Origin: Chara braunii
Taxonomy: Eukaryota; Streptophyta; Charophyceae; Charales; Characeae
DNA: 64,000 nucleotides
Assembly: GCA_003427395.1 (NCBI GenBank)
Contig: BFEA01000024.1
Location: forward strand, 3,215,603 to 3,279,602
Direction: 5' to 3'
The translations under genes were made by a program, and so were the position numbers. Shown piece by piece: positions 1 through 10,723 of this stretch (the stretch's first letter is position 1; each line of letters opens with the position of its first letter). Below the pieces are notes generated by a model. It ran no database searches. It had not been told where the DNA came from and saw only the letters and a list, made by a program, of their open reading frames with translations.

Positions 1-400
1 GGGGAGGGGGGTTGGGTGGGAATTGGTGGAGCAGGTGCGCAACGGGTAAGGAAGGCTTGCAACGAAGTTAGGTGGGGGAAGAGAGCTGGATCATGTGCGT
101 GGAGGAGTCGCGTGGGCCAGGAGCGGAAGTGGAATCGAAATCAGGGAATCGGGGTGCAGAGAGGAGGAAGTTCGTGCACAGGGAGGAGGGGGCAGGCAAG
201 TGGAAGGAGGGGGGGTACATGATTGGGCAAAAGGAGGGAGGAGTTGGAGAACGTGTGCGCTCGCACGTGCGCGCCAGGTGGGGGGAGCAAAGGTGGGCGC
301 AGGAGGGATGCAGTTGGGGAGGGAAGGGAGGATCCGGATGGGAGCTAGGGGAGGCAGGATCGACATCCATTGGGGTTATATGGAATGCTTATCCTTGAGT
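1..400. other. G-rich low-complexity stretch, no gene seen
   Basis: The plus strand is strongly purine- and G-rich (GGAGG, GGGG runs). Open frames exist on both strands, but only because of the base bias; they show no domain, no conserved motif and overlap one another. I see nothing that supports a gene here. Confidence 0.5.
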
Positions 401-484
401 GGGAAGGATAGCTGAAAGATTTTTGGTTGAGAGATTTGCCTTCCTAACATGTGTACAGCGACCACTCTGCCCTGGGCTCATAAC

Positions 485-735
485 TGTCAGCGAGGGACTC
501 GCGGCAGGGAAACCTGTCATGTATACGGGACCCTCACATGACCCTTGGTTATGGACTGCAAGTGGTTTAGTCTGCGTCAGAGGGTAGGGGTTATACTGTC
601 ATGTATACAACAATGTCACCCTACCCAAGGTTCATGGCTGCCATTAGGGGAGACTCACGACAGGGAAACCTGTCATGTATAAGGGACCCTCACTTGGCCC
701 TTGGTTGTGAACTGCGAGTGGCTAGGCTGCAACAA
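485..735. repeat. Direct repeat with GAAA-loop hairpins
   Basis: Two imperfect copies of a roughly 80-bp unit lie about 155 bp apart (about 485-570 and 650-735), with a more diverged unit between them. Each outer unit carries a hairpin: CAGG at 505-508 pairs with CCTG at 513-516, and GACAGG at 659-664 pairs with CCTGTC at 669-674, both closing a GAAA loop. The first unit also has GCGAG/CTCGC (490-494/498-502). The pattern resembles the hairpin arrays elsewhere in the window. Confidence 0.55.
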
Positions 736-1129
736 TATTTCCCGTGATTGAGAAAAACCAAGGGAAAATGGTTGATTGTGGTGAGATTTTGAGAAATATA
801 AACTGTGAATTTTATTTTGAAGAAAATTATGAGAGTTTGCTCCCTGAGCAAAGCTTATGGGTGAGATGGACAAAGGGTGTGACGTAAGCGAAGAACCCTG
901 CTCATAAAAGTAGGAGTTATGGGCAAAAAGGGTGATTTTCTTTTATTTTGAAAAACTAAGTGAATATCGCCACCCGTCCCTTTGATGAATTACTAAAATG
1001 AGTGTTTTTTTCGTGACAGTAAATGCCTTGTGGGACTCGGCTTAACAGCGCCCTACCCATAAGGTACGTTTGTGGTATGTGTGATGGGGTCAAACACCCT
1101 AACCTTTTAGATTAGCTGAAAGATTGAGG

Positions 1130-1560
1130 TGTCTGATTAAACCCCACAATGGGGTATTTCTCTGGGAAAGAGCTTGAAAGAGTGTATAGATCAGTTGAGC
1201 TTGAGTAGTTGATGTGTGAAAAGAAAAGAGTCTAAATAAAGATTGAGATTCTGAATTTTGACCCACCACTGAATTGGAGTTTTAGCCTGTGGTAGGATGA
1301 TCAGTATGCCCGACACGATAAAATATCGTTCAAAGGGACCGGGAATGGTGTAGTCTCAAGATTGACTATCGAGTGACTTCTTGCTTGTGACTATGGCTGG
1401 TGGAAAGTGGCGTTATCCACTTGTCAGATTAGAGGTTGAAGCGTGTCAGTGCCTAGCCGATTATTCGGCTATTGTAGATTCCTACTCTATTTAGGAATTA
1501 AAGAGATTTTTGACCACTGACAGCTACCGAACGGTTTTCAGGGATCAAGGCCTGGAGTTA
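1130..1560. other. Dense cluster of perfect hairpins, non-coding
   Basis: No coding signal is visible. Perfect or near-perfect short hairpins follow one another: ACCCCA/TGGGGT (1141-1155), ACGATA/TATCGT (1315-1329), TAGTC/GACTA (1351-1368), AAGTGG/CCACTT (1405-1422), AGCCGA/TCGGCT (1455-1470) and ATTCCTA/TAGGAAT (1478-1498). The last two sit inside an outer stem TGTCAGTG/CACTGACA (1444-1451/1515-1522), giving a branched fold. This may be a remote copy of the hairpin family described at 23000-60000, but I could not align it end to end. Confidence 0.5.
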
Positions 1561-1708
1561 ATATAAATTAAATGACTGTTTTAGTCGAAGTTAAAGACTC
1601 AAGGAGGTTATCATATTCTTTTTCTGAAGATTATGTTTGAATGGTGTTTGGTTCAAGCATCCGTTGCGACGGGGACGTCGCTTAATAAGGTCCGGGCAGG
1701 CTGTCGTC

Positions 1709-1922
1709 CCAAACACCCTTACAAGGGTATTTGGCGTGTTTTCTGCAAGTCGCACTAATGCAGCCTCGTCCGCTTGACGGCGCGCGTACGGGAGGAAGTT
1801 TAGGCCCTCGCCTGGGCGTGTGGCGCGCGCGGGGAATCGATAGCGAGGAGTAGTTATGCGCAGGCCGAGCGTGCGTGGCGTCGCAGGGGAGCAAGACGTG
1901 CGACAACTCGCTCCCTTACCAC
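1709..1922. repeat. Short dispersed repeat, copy 1
   Basis: This stretch aligns, with about two thirds identity by eye, to 21679-21885. Both start with an inverted repeat around ACCCTTAC-AAGGGT and continue through a GC-rich body containing GGCGCGC and GTCGCAGG motifs. Copy 1 has no poly(A) tail and abuts the LINE fragment at about 1923. It may be a SINE-like unit; I recognise no known family. Confidence 0.45.
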
Positions 1923-2150
1923 ACGTTCCCACATGATGAATAGGAAGATTGGGGCCGCCAGCGGGCCTCCCTGTCTAACTGACCTCGACATCTTGTACCT
2001 CTGTGAGAGGTGACCATTAACTTGGACCTGGCCGTGGGCGTCATTGTACAGCACCCGGATCCATTTGCGAAAGTTGGGGCCTACCCCCATCTTCGCCATA
2101 CATTGTTGCAGGAAGTTCCAGTTAACTTGGTTGTACGCCTTCTCGAAGTC
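1923..2150 (-). pseudogene. LINE reverse transcriptase fragment
   Basis: Read on the minus strand, this piece encodes the centre of a non-LTR (LINE) reverse transcriptase: DFEKAYNQVNW (first catalytic aspartate motif), then about 20 residues later a W-I-R-V-L-Y segment, VNG, and VRQGGPLAAPIF, the standard order in L1-type RTs. The N-terminal RT part and the YxDD motif are absent. The fragment stops abruptly at both ends: at 2150 against the truncated LTR of E1, at about 1923 against the short repeat. Together with the endonuclease piece at 10724-11960 on the same strand it is probably one LINE split by E1. Confidence 0.85.
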
Positions 2151-2830
2151 ATTCAGGCACTCGCATGCTAGGGGTAGCGCTGCTGGAGCAAGAGCTCGCG
2201 GCTGCTGGCTGGCGCTGAGGGGCGAGGTGCAGCACGTGCGTCGTGCGGTCGTGCAGGGAAGAAGGGCGCTATTGAGGGCAGCGCCATAGCCCAACCACCA
2301 TAGCTGGTGGGCTTGGTCTACAGTGAGGCGCAGGGGTGGTCTTCGGGTGTAAGAGAGGACAGACGTGGGAGTAAAGACAGGGGATAGGTGAAGGGTGATC
2401 ATGATGATGATGTGAGGGCACTTACCTTGTATTGGCGATGGTCTGCGTGGGCGACATCTTCAAGTACTTCGGGTTGCTGCTAATGTCAACAGTTGCATTG
2501 TCAATTAGTAGTCTGTAGTAGTTGTGTTAGGAGTAGGCTGGGCGCTGAGCGCTAAGTAGGAGAGTGAAGGGACTGGACTCTTGTGTTGATGAGGAGAGAA
2601 TATGCTCTCCATGACATTGGTTTTCAGTACTACGAACCTCCATTGGTGTATTATTGGTGCAATGCTGCTCTCTGGACACGGTGTGACTATCTGGCTTTCA
2701 ANTTTTCAGTACTACGAACCTCCATTGGTGTATTATTGGTGCAATGCTGCTCTCTGGACACGGTGTGACTATCTGGCTTTCAATGTGATGGTGTAATATG
2801 GAATTGTCATCTCGCTGTTGCTTCCTTGCA
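2151..2830 (+). mobile_element. 5' LTR of Ty3 element E1, 5'-truncated
   Basis: This segment matches 10121-10723, the 3' LTR of the same element, from ATTCAGGCAC onward, and ends in TTGCA directly before a primer-binding site. The first 460 bp of the LTR (equivalent to 9661-10120) are missing and are replaced by LINE sequence, so the left junction has suffered a deletion. A true copy would be about 600 bp here; the extra length is an 81-bp duplication around the single N at 2702. Confidence 0.85.
2621..2783. other. Exact 81-bp duplication around a single N
   Basis: Bases 2621-2701 are repeated exactly at 2703-2783 with one N at 2702 between them. The other LTR of this element has only one copy at 10591 onward. 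This is best read as two contig ends that overlap by a k-mer length and were joined without merging, not as a genomic repeat. Confidence 0.85.
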
Positions 2831-2833
2831 ATT

Positions 2834-2845
2834 TGGTATCAGAGC
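2834..2845 (+). other. Primer-binding site of E1
   Basis: TGGTATCAGAGC, the plant initiator tRNA-Met complement used by many Ty1 and Ty3 elements, begins four bases after the LTR end (CA at 2829-2830). It fixes the LTR boundary and the plus orientation of E1. Confidence 0.9.
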
Positions 2846-4098
2846 TGGTTCATATTGCGCTTCATTGGTTCTTCGCAATAGCTATTGGTGCTTCGCATGA
2901 GGTGTGGGGCAGTGATAAGGCATTGGGGTTGAACATTGGGCGGCCCAGGGTAGAGTGGGCGCGCCAGGGAGCTATGTGGTGACATACGGGGTGTATGCTG
3001 GATGATGAGAGCTCGCTGATGTGGCATATTAAGATGAGGTTTGTTGGTTGTGCCGAGGCAAAGACCGGTCATCATAATTGCACATCAGGTTGCCGGTGAG
3101 AAACTTGTGGTTGGGGGCAGCATTCATGAGGTACGTTGCTCTCTTCCTTATCTACCCTCTTCATTACTTCTTACCGTGAGGAAGTGAGTTCTGTCTTGAG
3201 AGTCCTCTTGATGTGAGGTGTCGCGAGCGCTCAACCTTGAGAGTCGACATTCTTCCTAGGCAGCAAACTGGTGGGAGACGGGCGAAGCCTCTGAAGGGCC
3301 CTGGACGAAGCACTCGGGTCAAGGTCACCATGCCAACCCGCTGGGACTAGTACACGCATGCTTTGCTGCAAGTCCTTGGTTCTGCTGCTTGCGCAATAGA
3401 GGTCATGCAGGGCATGCCAGCCCTTTGGACAAACGCTTACCAGACCGTCTTTAAATATTTCTGGCTGCGGACTTGGTGTTGAACCTGGCTGTGATCGTCG
3501 TCCTGTCTGCGACGTTAAATAATTCCTGAGGAGATGGGGGCTCTCCTTAAATCCCTCCTGATCAGCCAGATCAAACCAGGTGGAAGGCTCGTTGCATGCG
3601 AGGATAAATAAAGTGCAGGGGCTGGCAGGTTCGACGTTTGACTCGGGGCACAGGGGTGGGCCGGATTGCACACCTTCAGACACGCTGCTCAACCAGATGC
3701 TCAGGACGTCGACACAAAGTGACCAATCAAGAAGGATACAGGGGGAGAGGGGATTCCGGTAACAGTTCACAGTGGCTATAATTAGACAATCTGCCATCCA
3801 GTGTACATCTCCAACAGGAGATGTTATTTCTGTTTTGATTATTTAGTTGTTACGGACTTGTCTAACAACTGACAGACAACTACAGACAGACTAGGTCTTT
3901 GCTGCAATGCTATCTGTATTAGAGTAATCTAAAAATAGATTTAATATATCCTGTAAGTCCTGACATTAGTTGCAATTACATCACCTAACTGTTTTTGTTC
4001 AGGCCGACTGTAAGTAGTTGTGTATCATATGCGGTTGTGTGTCATGCTAAGGTAGGATTAAGTATGAATTCTAGTTTAGATCACACACACTGTAGGTC
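2846..4098 (+). mobile_element. E1 untranslated leader
   Basis: About 1.25 kb lies between the primer-binding site and gag and has no conserved frame. The part at 3230-3390 matches E3's leader (34050-34240, opposite strand), and 3517-3565 matches E4's leader (about 56395-56450, opposite strand), which shows that this leader is a shared Ty3 segment and not host DNA. Confidence 0.7.
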
Positions 4099-5940
4099 AT
4101 GAGTGAAGACAGCAGTGAGGAGGGAAGGCTAGTGTAACCCCTTAGGATCACACGGAGAACCGCTCTTAGTCAATCAATCACTTTCCAGGAGTTAGCTCCA
4201 GGGAAGGAAAGGAGACTACGAAGGGAAGCAAGGGAGAGGGTAGCAGCGAGGAGGATTAGGGATGCAGCAGCCAGCTTAGCGGCTGCGATGGCTACCGCCG
4301 CCTCTACGTCGCAAACCTCTTCCCAGTCTTCTTCGTCAGGAGCAGGGTAGGGTGGATCGGGTGCAGTTAGTCAATCTAATGGTTTGCAAGTCAGCCATCA
4401 GAGTCCACTCACATCGGAGGATTTAGAAATCCGACAGGTAGAAGAACTTCAGAATGAGCTGCAACGACAGTTGGACGAAGCAGAGAGGAGAAGAAAAGCC
4501 ATACTCTGAAAGGCTAGACTAGGAAGTAGAGTGCAGGAGCTAGGCAGACTGGAAGGGCTAGATGAGGCGACATTAGACCCTGCTGTCCGTGTGCTGCGTA
4601 ATGCCTTACTATCAGTGGCAGAAGCGCAGAATGTCCAGCAGGAATTGCTGGCCGAATTGGTAGTAGGCCAGAAACAAATCCTAGCTGAACTTCGGGCTCC
4701 TCGTACAATGATGAGGCAGCCACAGTTTGCTGTAGTTCCCGCTGCGGGTGCGGGTCCTTCATCGATGCCGCAATCCACAGGGCCAACTTTCTCTCCTATG
4801 TTTGGCATGCCCCCTCCAGGTGGTTTAGTAGCAACTAGTGGTCCGGTTCAAAGAGTCTCGGCTGTACCATCTACGACAGTGGTCACTACAGTCCCACTGT
4901 CAAGTCAGGCCCAGGTTAGTGTGCAACAGCCTGTTTCAATGGCTATGCAGCCGCTGCAGCAAGCCCCTGGGCCCATGCAGCCGCTGCAGCAAGCCCCTGG
5001 GCCCATGCAGCCTATGCAGTGGGTGCCCAAATACCTTTGATGAGTCCCAAGCCCTTCTCTGGCGATAAGAAGAAGGATGAGGACTTAGACACCTGGGTGA
5101 GGACTGTGCCTACTTATGTGAGGCACAAGGTCACCAGGCCAGAGCAAGAAGTTGTAGTGGCTGCCTTCTTTTTAGAGGGGTCAGCAGCCCGCTGGTTGAA
5201 TGGCTTAGTGCAGCAGCAGGGCTACGGTCAAAACTTCGATGCCTGGGTACAGGCCCAGACATTGGAAGAGTTTGTACGGTCCGTATATAACAGGTGGCAT
5301 GACCCGCAAGGGGCTCAGAAGGCCACCGATGCTATCAACAATCTTTGTTCCCGCAGGTTCAAGAATGTTAGAGAGCTAACGAACACTGTAGAACGTTTAC
5401 TCGTGGTACCAGGTGTGCGTTTTGACCAGCAGGTTCTCCTGACGGATTACCTAAGGTGCCTACCTGCAAAGGTAAGGACCAGGCTGGTTGATGAGGCCTA
5501 TGTCGAATAGCACACCTTCGCTAGTAAGAAAGCTCTGGACATAGAGGCGAAGCTGGGATCCGCGCATTAGGTATCTCATGATGGTAGGAAGAGACTTCCC
5601 CAGGACTGGAAGAGAAGGGTCAGTTGATGTTCGTTGACCATGATGGTCAAACGACGAAGATTGACGATTTCCCAGACCTTGGGGAGGTGACAGAGGATGA
5701 TGGGGTTAGTGAGACCTCGGATGGGGGAGTCGTGGCACCCATCAAGGAATAGGCTAGGGGGACCGGGAAGAAGAAGGTAGTATGGTCCACCGGTCAGGGC
5801 GACCAAGATACACCCGCATGGGTGAAGATTGGTTTAGATTACGAGGTATGGAGGGACCGAGTTGCCAGGGGCACATGCATGAACTGTGGCAATTATGGCC
5901 ACACGTTACGAACATGATGAGGCAAAAAGGTCACAACGAA
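4099..5940 (+). pseudogene. gag: E1 gag (capsid plus nucleocapsid), broken
   Basis: The gene starts at ATG 4099 (MSEDSSEEG), the same start context as the E3 gag (MSDKEDTGED). The first frame runs to 5040 but contains stops at 4135, 4348 and 4507. An arginine/alanine-rich helix region and a Q/P-rich linker are followed by the capsid, which continues in another frame from about 5025 to 5510 (DTWVR, LEGSAARWLNGL, GYGQNF, RWHDP motifs shared with E3). Beyond the stop at 5508 the homology continues in pieces. The zinc knuckle near 5874-5900 reads CMNCGNYGH, but a frameshift removes its last cysteine. This Gag would package element RNA in a virus-like particle; as it stands it cannot be translated whole. 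Confidence 0.85.
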
Positions 5941-6744
5941 GGTAGCATCACCAACAGTGGTGGGCCTATCTTCGAACCCTGGCAGTGCTTCTGCGAGCAC
6001 TTCGTAGGGAAACTCCTCGGGCCAATAGGAGTGTTAGCCGCTCTTACTCGCGCTGAAGTGGTTACGTTACCTTCCCCACTTCAGGCGTTGGCCAAGGCTA
6101 GTGACCCATACATAGCCCCGCAGACACATTCAGACCCACCGAAGCTCTGTTCGAGAGATGTGTCTGAGGCCCTGAAAGAGTTAGAGACTGAGTGGTCAGG
6201 GAAGGACCCCAGGGACTCTTGGGCGATGATCAGTAGAGGTCCAAAGGGTGAACATTTCGTGGTAGAGGTTGATGTAGGTGGCCGCAAAGTTGGCGCCTTC
6301 GCAGACATAGGCTCTACACGAAACTTCATCAGTCGTGCTTGTGTGGATAGATTGCGCTTAGGGAACCAAGTGCAGCGGCTTAGCAGAACTGTAGCTTCTA
6401 CGCTAGCCAACAAGCACCAAATGGTAGTCAAGGATTATGTCAAGGGCGTAGTCTGCACCTTCTCCTATGGAGGAGGGGAAGTGAGCCACAAGATCTCCTT
6501 CCTGGTTAGCAACGAACTGCCCTTTGATATGCTATTAGGCATGTACTACCTCGAGGTTTCTCAACCTCAGTTTGATTGGGATAGAAAGGTGTTGATACAC
6601 AAGCTTCCAAACGGTAGGACCGTTAGACTGCAAAAGTATAAAGCTAGCAGTCTAGTGGAAAACTACGGTTGCATGTGTGCCTCCTCTTTCTATAACTACT
6701 ATAAGCAGAATCGCGAGGAGGGCATGTACTTAGTTTCGCCGTAA
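5941..6744 (+). pseudogene. E1 aspartic protease region
   Basis: This open segment carries the retropepsin domain that would cut the Gag-Pol polyprotein. The active-site loop reads GAFADIGSTRNFIS, so the family D-T/S-G triad (6304-6312) is D-I-G; the middle residue is not the usual Thr/Ser. The downstream flap and hydrophobic segment LPFDMLLGMYYLEV match the other elements here. The frame ends at a TAA at 6742-6744, separating it from reverse transcriptase, which continues in another frame. The element is probably inactive; a variant active site cannot be fully excluded. Confidence 0.8.
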
Positions 6745-6759
6745 AAACACCCTCAGAGA

Positions 6760-8129
6760 TAGAATCAGTCGTCGCTCAATATTCAGACCTTTTTGAGGAG
6801 CCCACAGGCGTGGTAAAAAGGGAGGTTGTCCATGCAATAGAGGTTGTCCCAGGTAGTAAGGTGCCTAGAGGACGAATCTATAGGATGTCTCCTGCGGAGT
6901 TGGATGAGCTCTGCCGCCAGCTCAAGGAGCTCACAGAGAAGGGATGGATACGGCCTAGTACCTCACCTTATGGCGCTCCAGTACTATTCGTACCAAAGAA
7001 GGGAGGTACCCTGAGGATGTGCATTGACTATAGGGGTCTCAATGCCATCACGGTTAAAAACGCAGAACCCCTACCTCGCATCGACGACCTATTGGATAGA
7101 GTGCAGGGATGTCGGTACTTTACTAAGATAGATATAAAGTCCGGATACCACCAAATTGCCATTAGACCGGAGGACCAACACAAAACCGCATTCCAGACCA
7201 GGTACGGTCTGTACAAGTTTGTGGTGATGCCCTTTGGCCTATGCAATGCACCTGGGACATTCCAGCACGCAATGAATTGGATCTTTCATGATTACTTAGA
7301 TAAGTTTATCGTCGTGTACCTCGACGATATCCTCATCTTCAGTAAGACTGCAGAGGAGCACGCCGAGCACCTAAATATAGTGTTGGGTCTCCTAAGACAG
7401 CACCAGTACAAGATTAACTTGGAGAAATGCGAGTTCGGTCGCACCAAGATCTTGTACCTGGGTCATGAAATTTCAGCAGATGGGTTGAGGTCGGAAGATG
7501 CAAAGGTGGCCAGCATACGTGACTGGCCTAGACCTCAAACTGTTACTGAGGTCAGATCGTTCTTGGGAATGACAGGCTATTATCGCCCTTTCGTCAAAAA
7601 CTATAGTACGGTAGCCTCCCCATTAACAGATCTAACTCGACTTGACACCCCTTGGGAGTGGACTGAAGAGTGTGAGGCAAGCTTCAAGAAATTGAAGTAT
7701 ACTCTAACACACTATGAAATTCTCAAGCTTCCAGATCCTGACAAGCCGTTTGTTGTGACCACAGACGCCAGCCAATATGGCATAGGCGCGGTTCTTGCGC
7801 AACAGGAGGGGCCAAAGTTGAGACCGGTCGAGTACATGAGTAAAAAGATGCCTTCTAAGTCCACATATGAGAGAGAGCTCTACGCTCTGTACAGAGCGCT
7901 AGTTCATTGGAGACACTGCCTCCTAGGAAGATTCTTCTATGTGAGGTCTGACCATGAGACTTTGCGCTGGATTAAGACACAGCTTGTACTATCTGACGCA
8001 CTCAAAAGATGGGTTCAAGTGATAAACATGTATGACTATCAACTTGATCCTATCAAGGGTACGTATAACAAAGTGGACTATTTGGGCGCGCTAGTCACTG
8101 AGTTCGGCATATCTGACGAACTCACTTGA
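6760..8129 (+). pseudogene. pol: E1 reverse transcriptase and RNase H
   Basis: This is the best preserved Ty3 gene in the window: one open frame of about 440 codons. In order it holds the RT fingers and palm ([28 protein letters not shown]), the first catalytic Asp (FTKIDIKSGYHQI), YLDD at 7317-7328, the LGHEIS thumb motif, then RNase H with TTDASQYGIGAVL, YERELYAL and SDHETLRW. All RT catalytic aspartates are present. The usual ADALSR end of RNase H is altered (KVDYLGALV), and a stop at 8127-8129 cuts it from integrase. It would copy element RNA to DNA in the particle. Confidence 0.93.
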
Positions 8130-8132
8130 TCG

Positions 8133-9620
8133 TTGGTGGAAGCCTATCAAGGAGATCCAATTATGTCAGAAATCATTCGTAGATTCCAAGCAAAGGACAA
8201 AAAGACTTTGGACGAATCTACGATGGTAGATGGCTTGTTGTTTCTCGATAAGGCGGGGAATAAAAGACTATGTGTTGCTAATAGTGAGTCTTGGCGTAGT
8301 TTATTTTTAGGAGAATGTCATGATGCAACTGGTCATTTTGGCTATAGGAAGACATCAGCGAACTTAGTGCAGAGATTCTGGTGGCCCTCTATGATGGAAG
8401 ATGTGAAACGCTATGTTGAAACCTGCCAGGTTTGTCAAAGGGACAAACCAAGGCTCCGCTTGGGCTGATCAAGCCCTTGCCGATTCCTGAAGGACCAGGC
8501 CAAAGTGTGTCCATGGATTTCATGGATACCCTGGTGACCAGCAGGTGTGGAAAAAGACACATCTTTGTTATAGTGGATCGCTTTACAAAGTATGCAAGAC
8601 TAATCGCTATGCCTGAAACTGCTAAGACTGACTTTGTCATCAAACTCTTCATGAACAACTAGGTAAGGGATTTCGGTCTACCTACGTCTATTGTTAGTGA
8701 TAGGGATGTAAGATTCACGAGCGAACTGTGGCAGCCTACTGCTGAACAAGGCACAAAACTCCAAATGACTTCAGGGAATCATCCTGAGTCAAATGGTCAA
8801 GCGGAACAGATGAACCGAGTAGTACAGCACCTGCTTAGGCACTATATCAAGCCAAGTGAGGACGACTGGGACGAGAAACTCTCTCTCGTTGCCAGCCTGT
8901 ACAATAACGCTGTGCATAGTACTATAGGCATGACTCCCAACCAACTGCATCTTGGTTGGAAGCCACGAACTGCCCTTGACTTTCGGCTACCAGAAAGAGA
9001 AACCACTGCAGCACCCGACAGTATAGAGTTTGCTGTCAAGTATGAACAGATGCTGCAGCTGGCCATTGAACATATAAAGAAATCTCAGGAAGCAATGATT
9101 GCATCTGAGAATAAGCATAGACGGCCTTCTAACTTTCAGGTAGGCGAGAGAGTCTGGATTAAGTCAGCTGAGCTTGGTCAGGAGTTAGGCATATCCCGCA
9201 AGCTAATGCCATAGTACTTTGGGCCTTGGGAGATCTTAGACATTGTAGGAGATCAACCAGACGGTCCTTCATATGTAATCCGCATCCCACCTCACTTATG
9301 TACCTACCCTGTGTTCCATGCCTCCAAGTTAGCACCTTTTGTTGCCACTGAGCAGTTTCCCTCAAAGATCAATGCTGCCCCCAACCATGGATGGCGAAGT
9401 GGAGGTGGACCAGATCGTTGAGCATCGAGTGATGCCTGTTCCTCGACCATCAGGCAGAGGGCGCCCTCCTAAACCGAGAATGCAATATCGTGTGAGCTTC
9501 AGACATCATCTGGATCCTAAGGAGGATCGCTGGTTCACACGAGAAGAACTCATGAGAACAGCACCTCAAGTGATTGCAGGCTATGAAAGAGCACTCAAGG
9601 GGAAGATGCCTGCAAAATAA
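8133..9620 (+). pseudogene. E1 integrase with chromodomain-like tail
   Basis: The HHCC zinc-binding domain (HDATGHFG and CQVCQ) lies at about 8310-8440, followed by a frameshift. The DDE core continues with SMDFMDT, IVSDRDVRFT and PESNGQAEQ, so all three catalytic acids are present, but an in-frame TAG at 8660-8662 interrupts it. The C-terminal part includes the LHLGW/PRTALDF segment, VGERVWIK and PPHLCTYPVFH, and the tail at 9370-9620 resembles a chromodomain (VDQIVEHRV, then RWFTREEL). Chromodomains of chromoviruses steer integration towards chromatin marks. Stops and shifts make it a pseudogene. Confidence 0.88.
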
Positions 9621-9646
9621 GAGACTTCTCAGAGCACTCACGAAGT

Positions 9647-9660
9647 AAAGGAGGAGGGAA
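9647..9660 (+). other. Polypurine tract of E1
   Basis: The purine run AAAGGAGGAGGGAA lies directly against TG at 9661 and is the expected plus-strand primer site. It sets the start of the 3' LTR. Confidence 0.85.
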
Positions 9661-10723
9661 TGCGAGGATCAGGGTCCTCGGTAGGCCTATGGGGCCCTGT
9701 TTACAGCATTGCCCACCCTAAGTGAAGGTGGAGGTGCCTGCCCTAAGTGAAGGTGGAGGTGCCCGCCCTAAGTGAAGGCGGGCCTGACATATCGCAAGAG
9801 GCCCTCGACTGTCAATTTCATATTTGGGGTCCAGGCAGTTGCGACGCGCCAGTTGGTTGAGAGAAACTCAGGCCAGGCAACAATGACATTTCCACGGCCT
9901 TTGGGGCTTTTCCAAAGAATGCAGGCCCTGGGCATGATTCGCAGCCTCATACAGAGACAGTTGGGCGCCCAACCGAACGAGGCCCAGCAGCCCAGTAGCT
10001 GCTGTACACAGGCAGCCGCCTGGGGCCTTCCGGAAGCTTCTGGGCCCAGGCCAGCGCAGCCAGGCTGCGCGAGCAGGCCAGCTCTTTCCATAAAGAAAAG
10101 AGCTCACCCCTGGCAGCCTCATTCAGGCACTCGAATGCTAGCGGCAGCGCTGCTGGAGCAAGAGCACGCAGCTGCTGGCTGGCGCTGAGGGGTGAGGTGC
10201 AGCACGTGCGTCGTGCGGTCGTGCAGGGAAGAAGGGCGCTGCTGAGGGCAGTGCCATAGCCCAGCCACCATAGCTGGTGGGCTTGGTCTACAGTGAGGCG
10301 CAGGGGTGGTCTTCGGGTGTAAGAGAGGACAGACGTGGTAGTAAAGACAGGGGATAGGTGAAGGATGATGATGATGATGATGTGAGGGCACTTACCTTGT
10401 ATTGGCGATGGTCTGCATGGGCGACATCTTCAAGTACTTCGGGTTGCTGCTGATGTCAACAGTTGCATTGTCAATTAGTAGTCTGTAGTAGCTGTGTTAG
10501 GAGTAGGCTGGGCGATGAGCGCTAAGTAGGAGAGTGAAGGGACTGGACTCTTGTGTTGATGAGGAGAGAGTATGCCCTCCATGACATTGGTTTTCAGTAC
10601 TACGAACCTCCATTGGTGTATTATTGGTGCAATGCTGCTCTCTGGACACGGTGTGACTATCTGGCTTTCAATGTGATGGTGTAATCTGGAATTGTCATCT
10701 CACTGTTGCTTATTTTCCTTGCA
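9661..10723 (+). mobile_element. 3' LTR of E1
   Basis: The LTR is 1063 bp, starts with TG after the polypurine tract and ends with TTGCA, as the 5' LTR does. It holds a 24-bp tandem repeat (about 2.7 copies at 9716-9781, around CCCTAAGTGAAGG) that also appears in the LTR of E3, and a GATGATGAT run near 10365. From 10121 onward it matches the 5' LTR. It is inserted directly into LINE coding sequence at 10724. Confidence 0.88.

Noticed and set aside
72-415. Overlapping open frames at the left edge
   Set aside because: They result from extreme purine bias; no motif and mutually overlapping on both strands.
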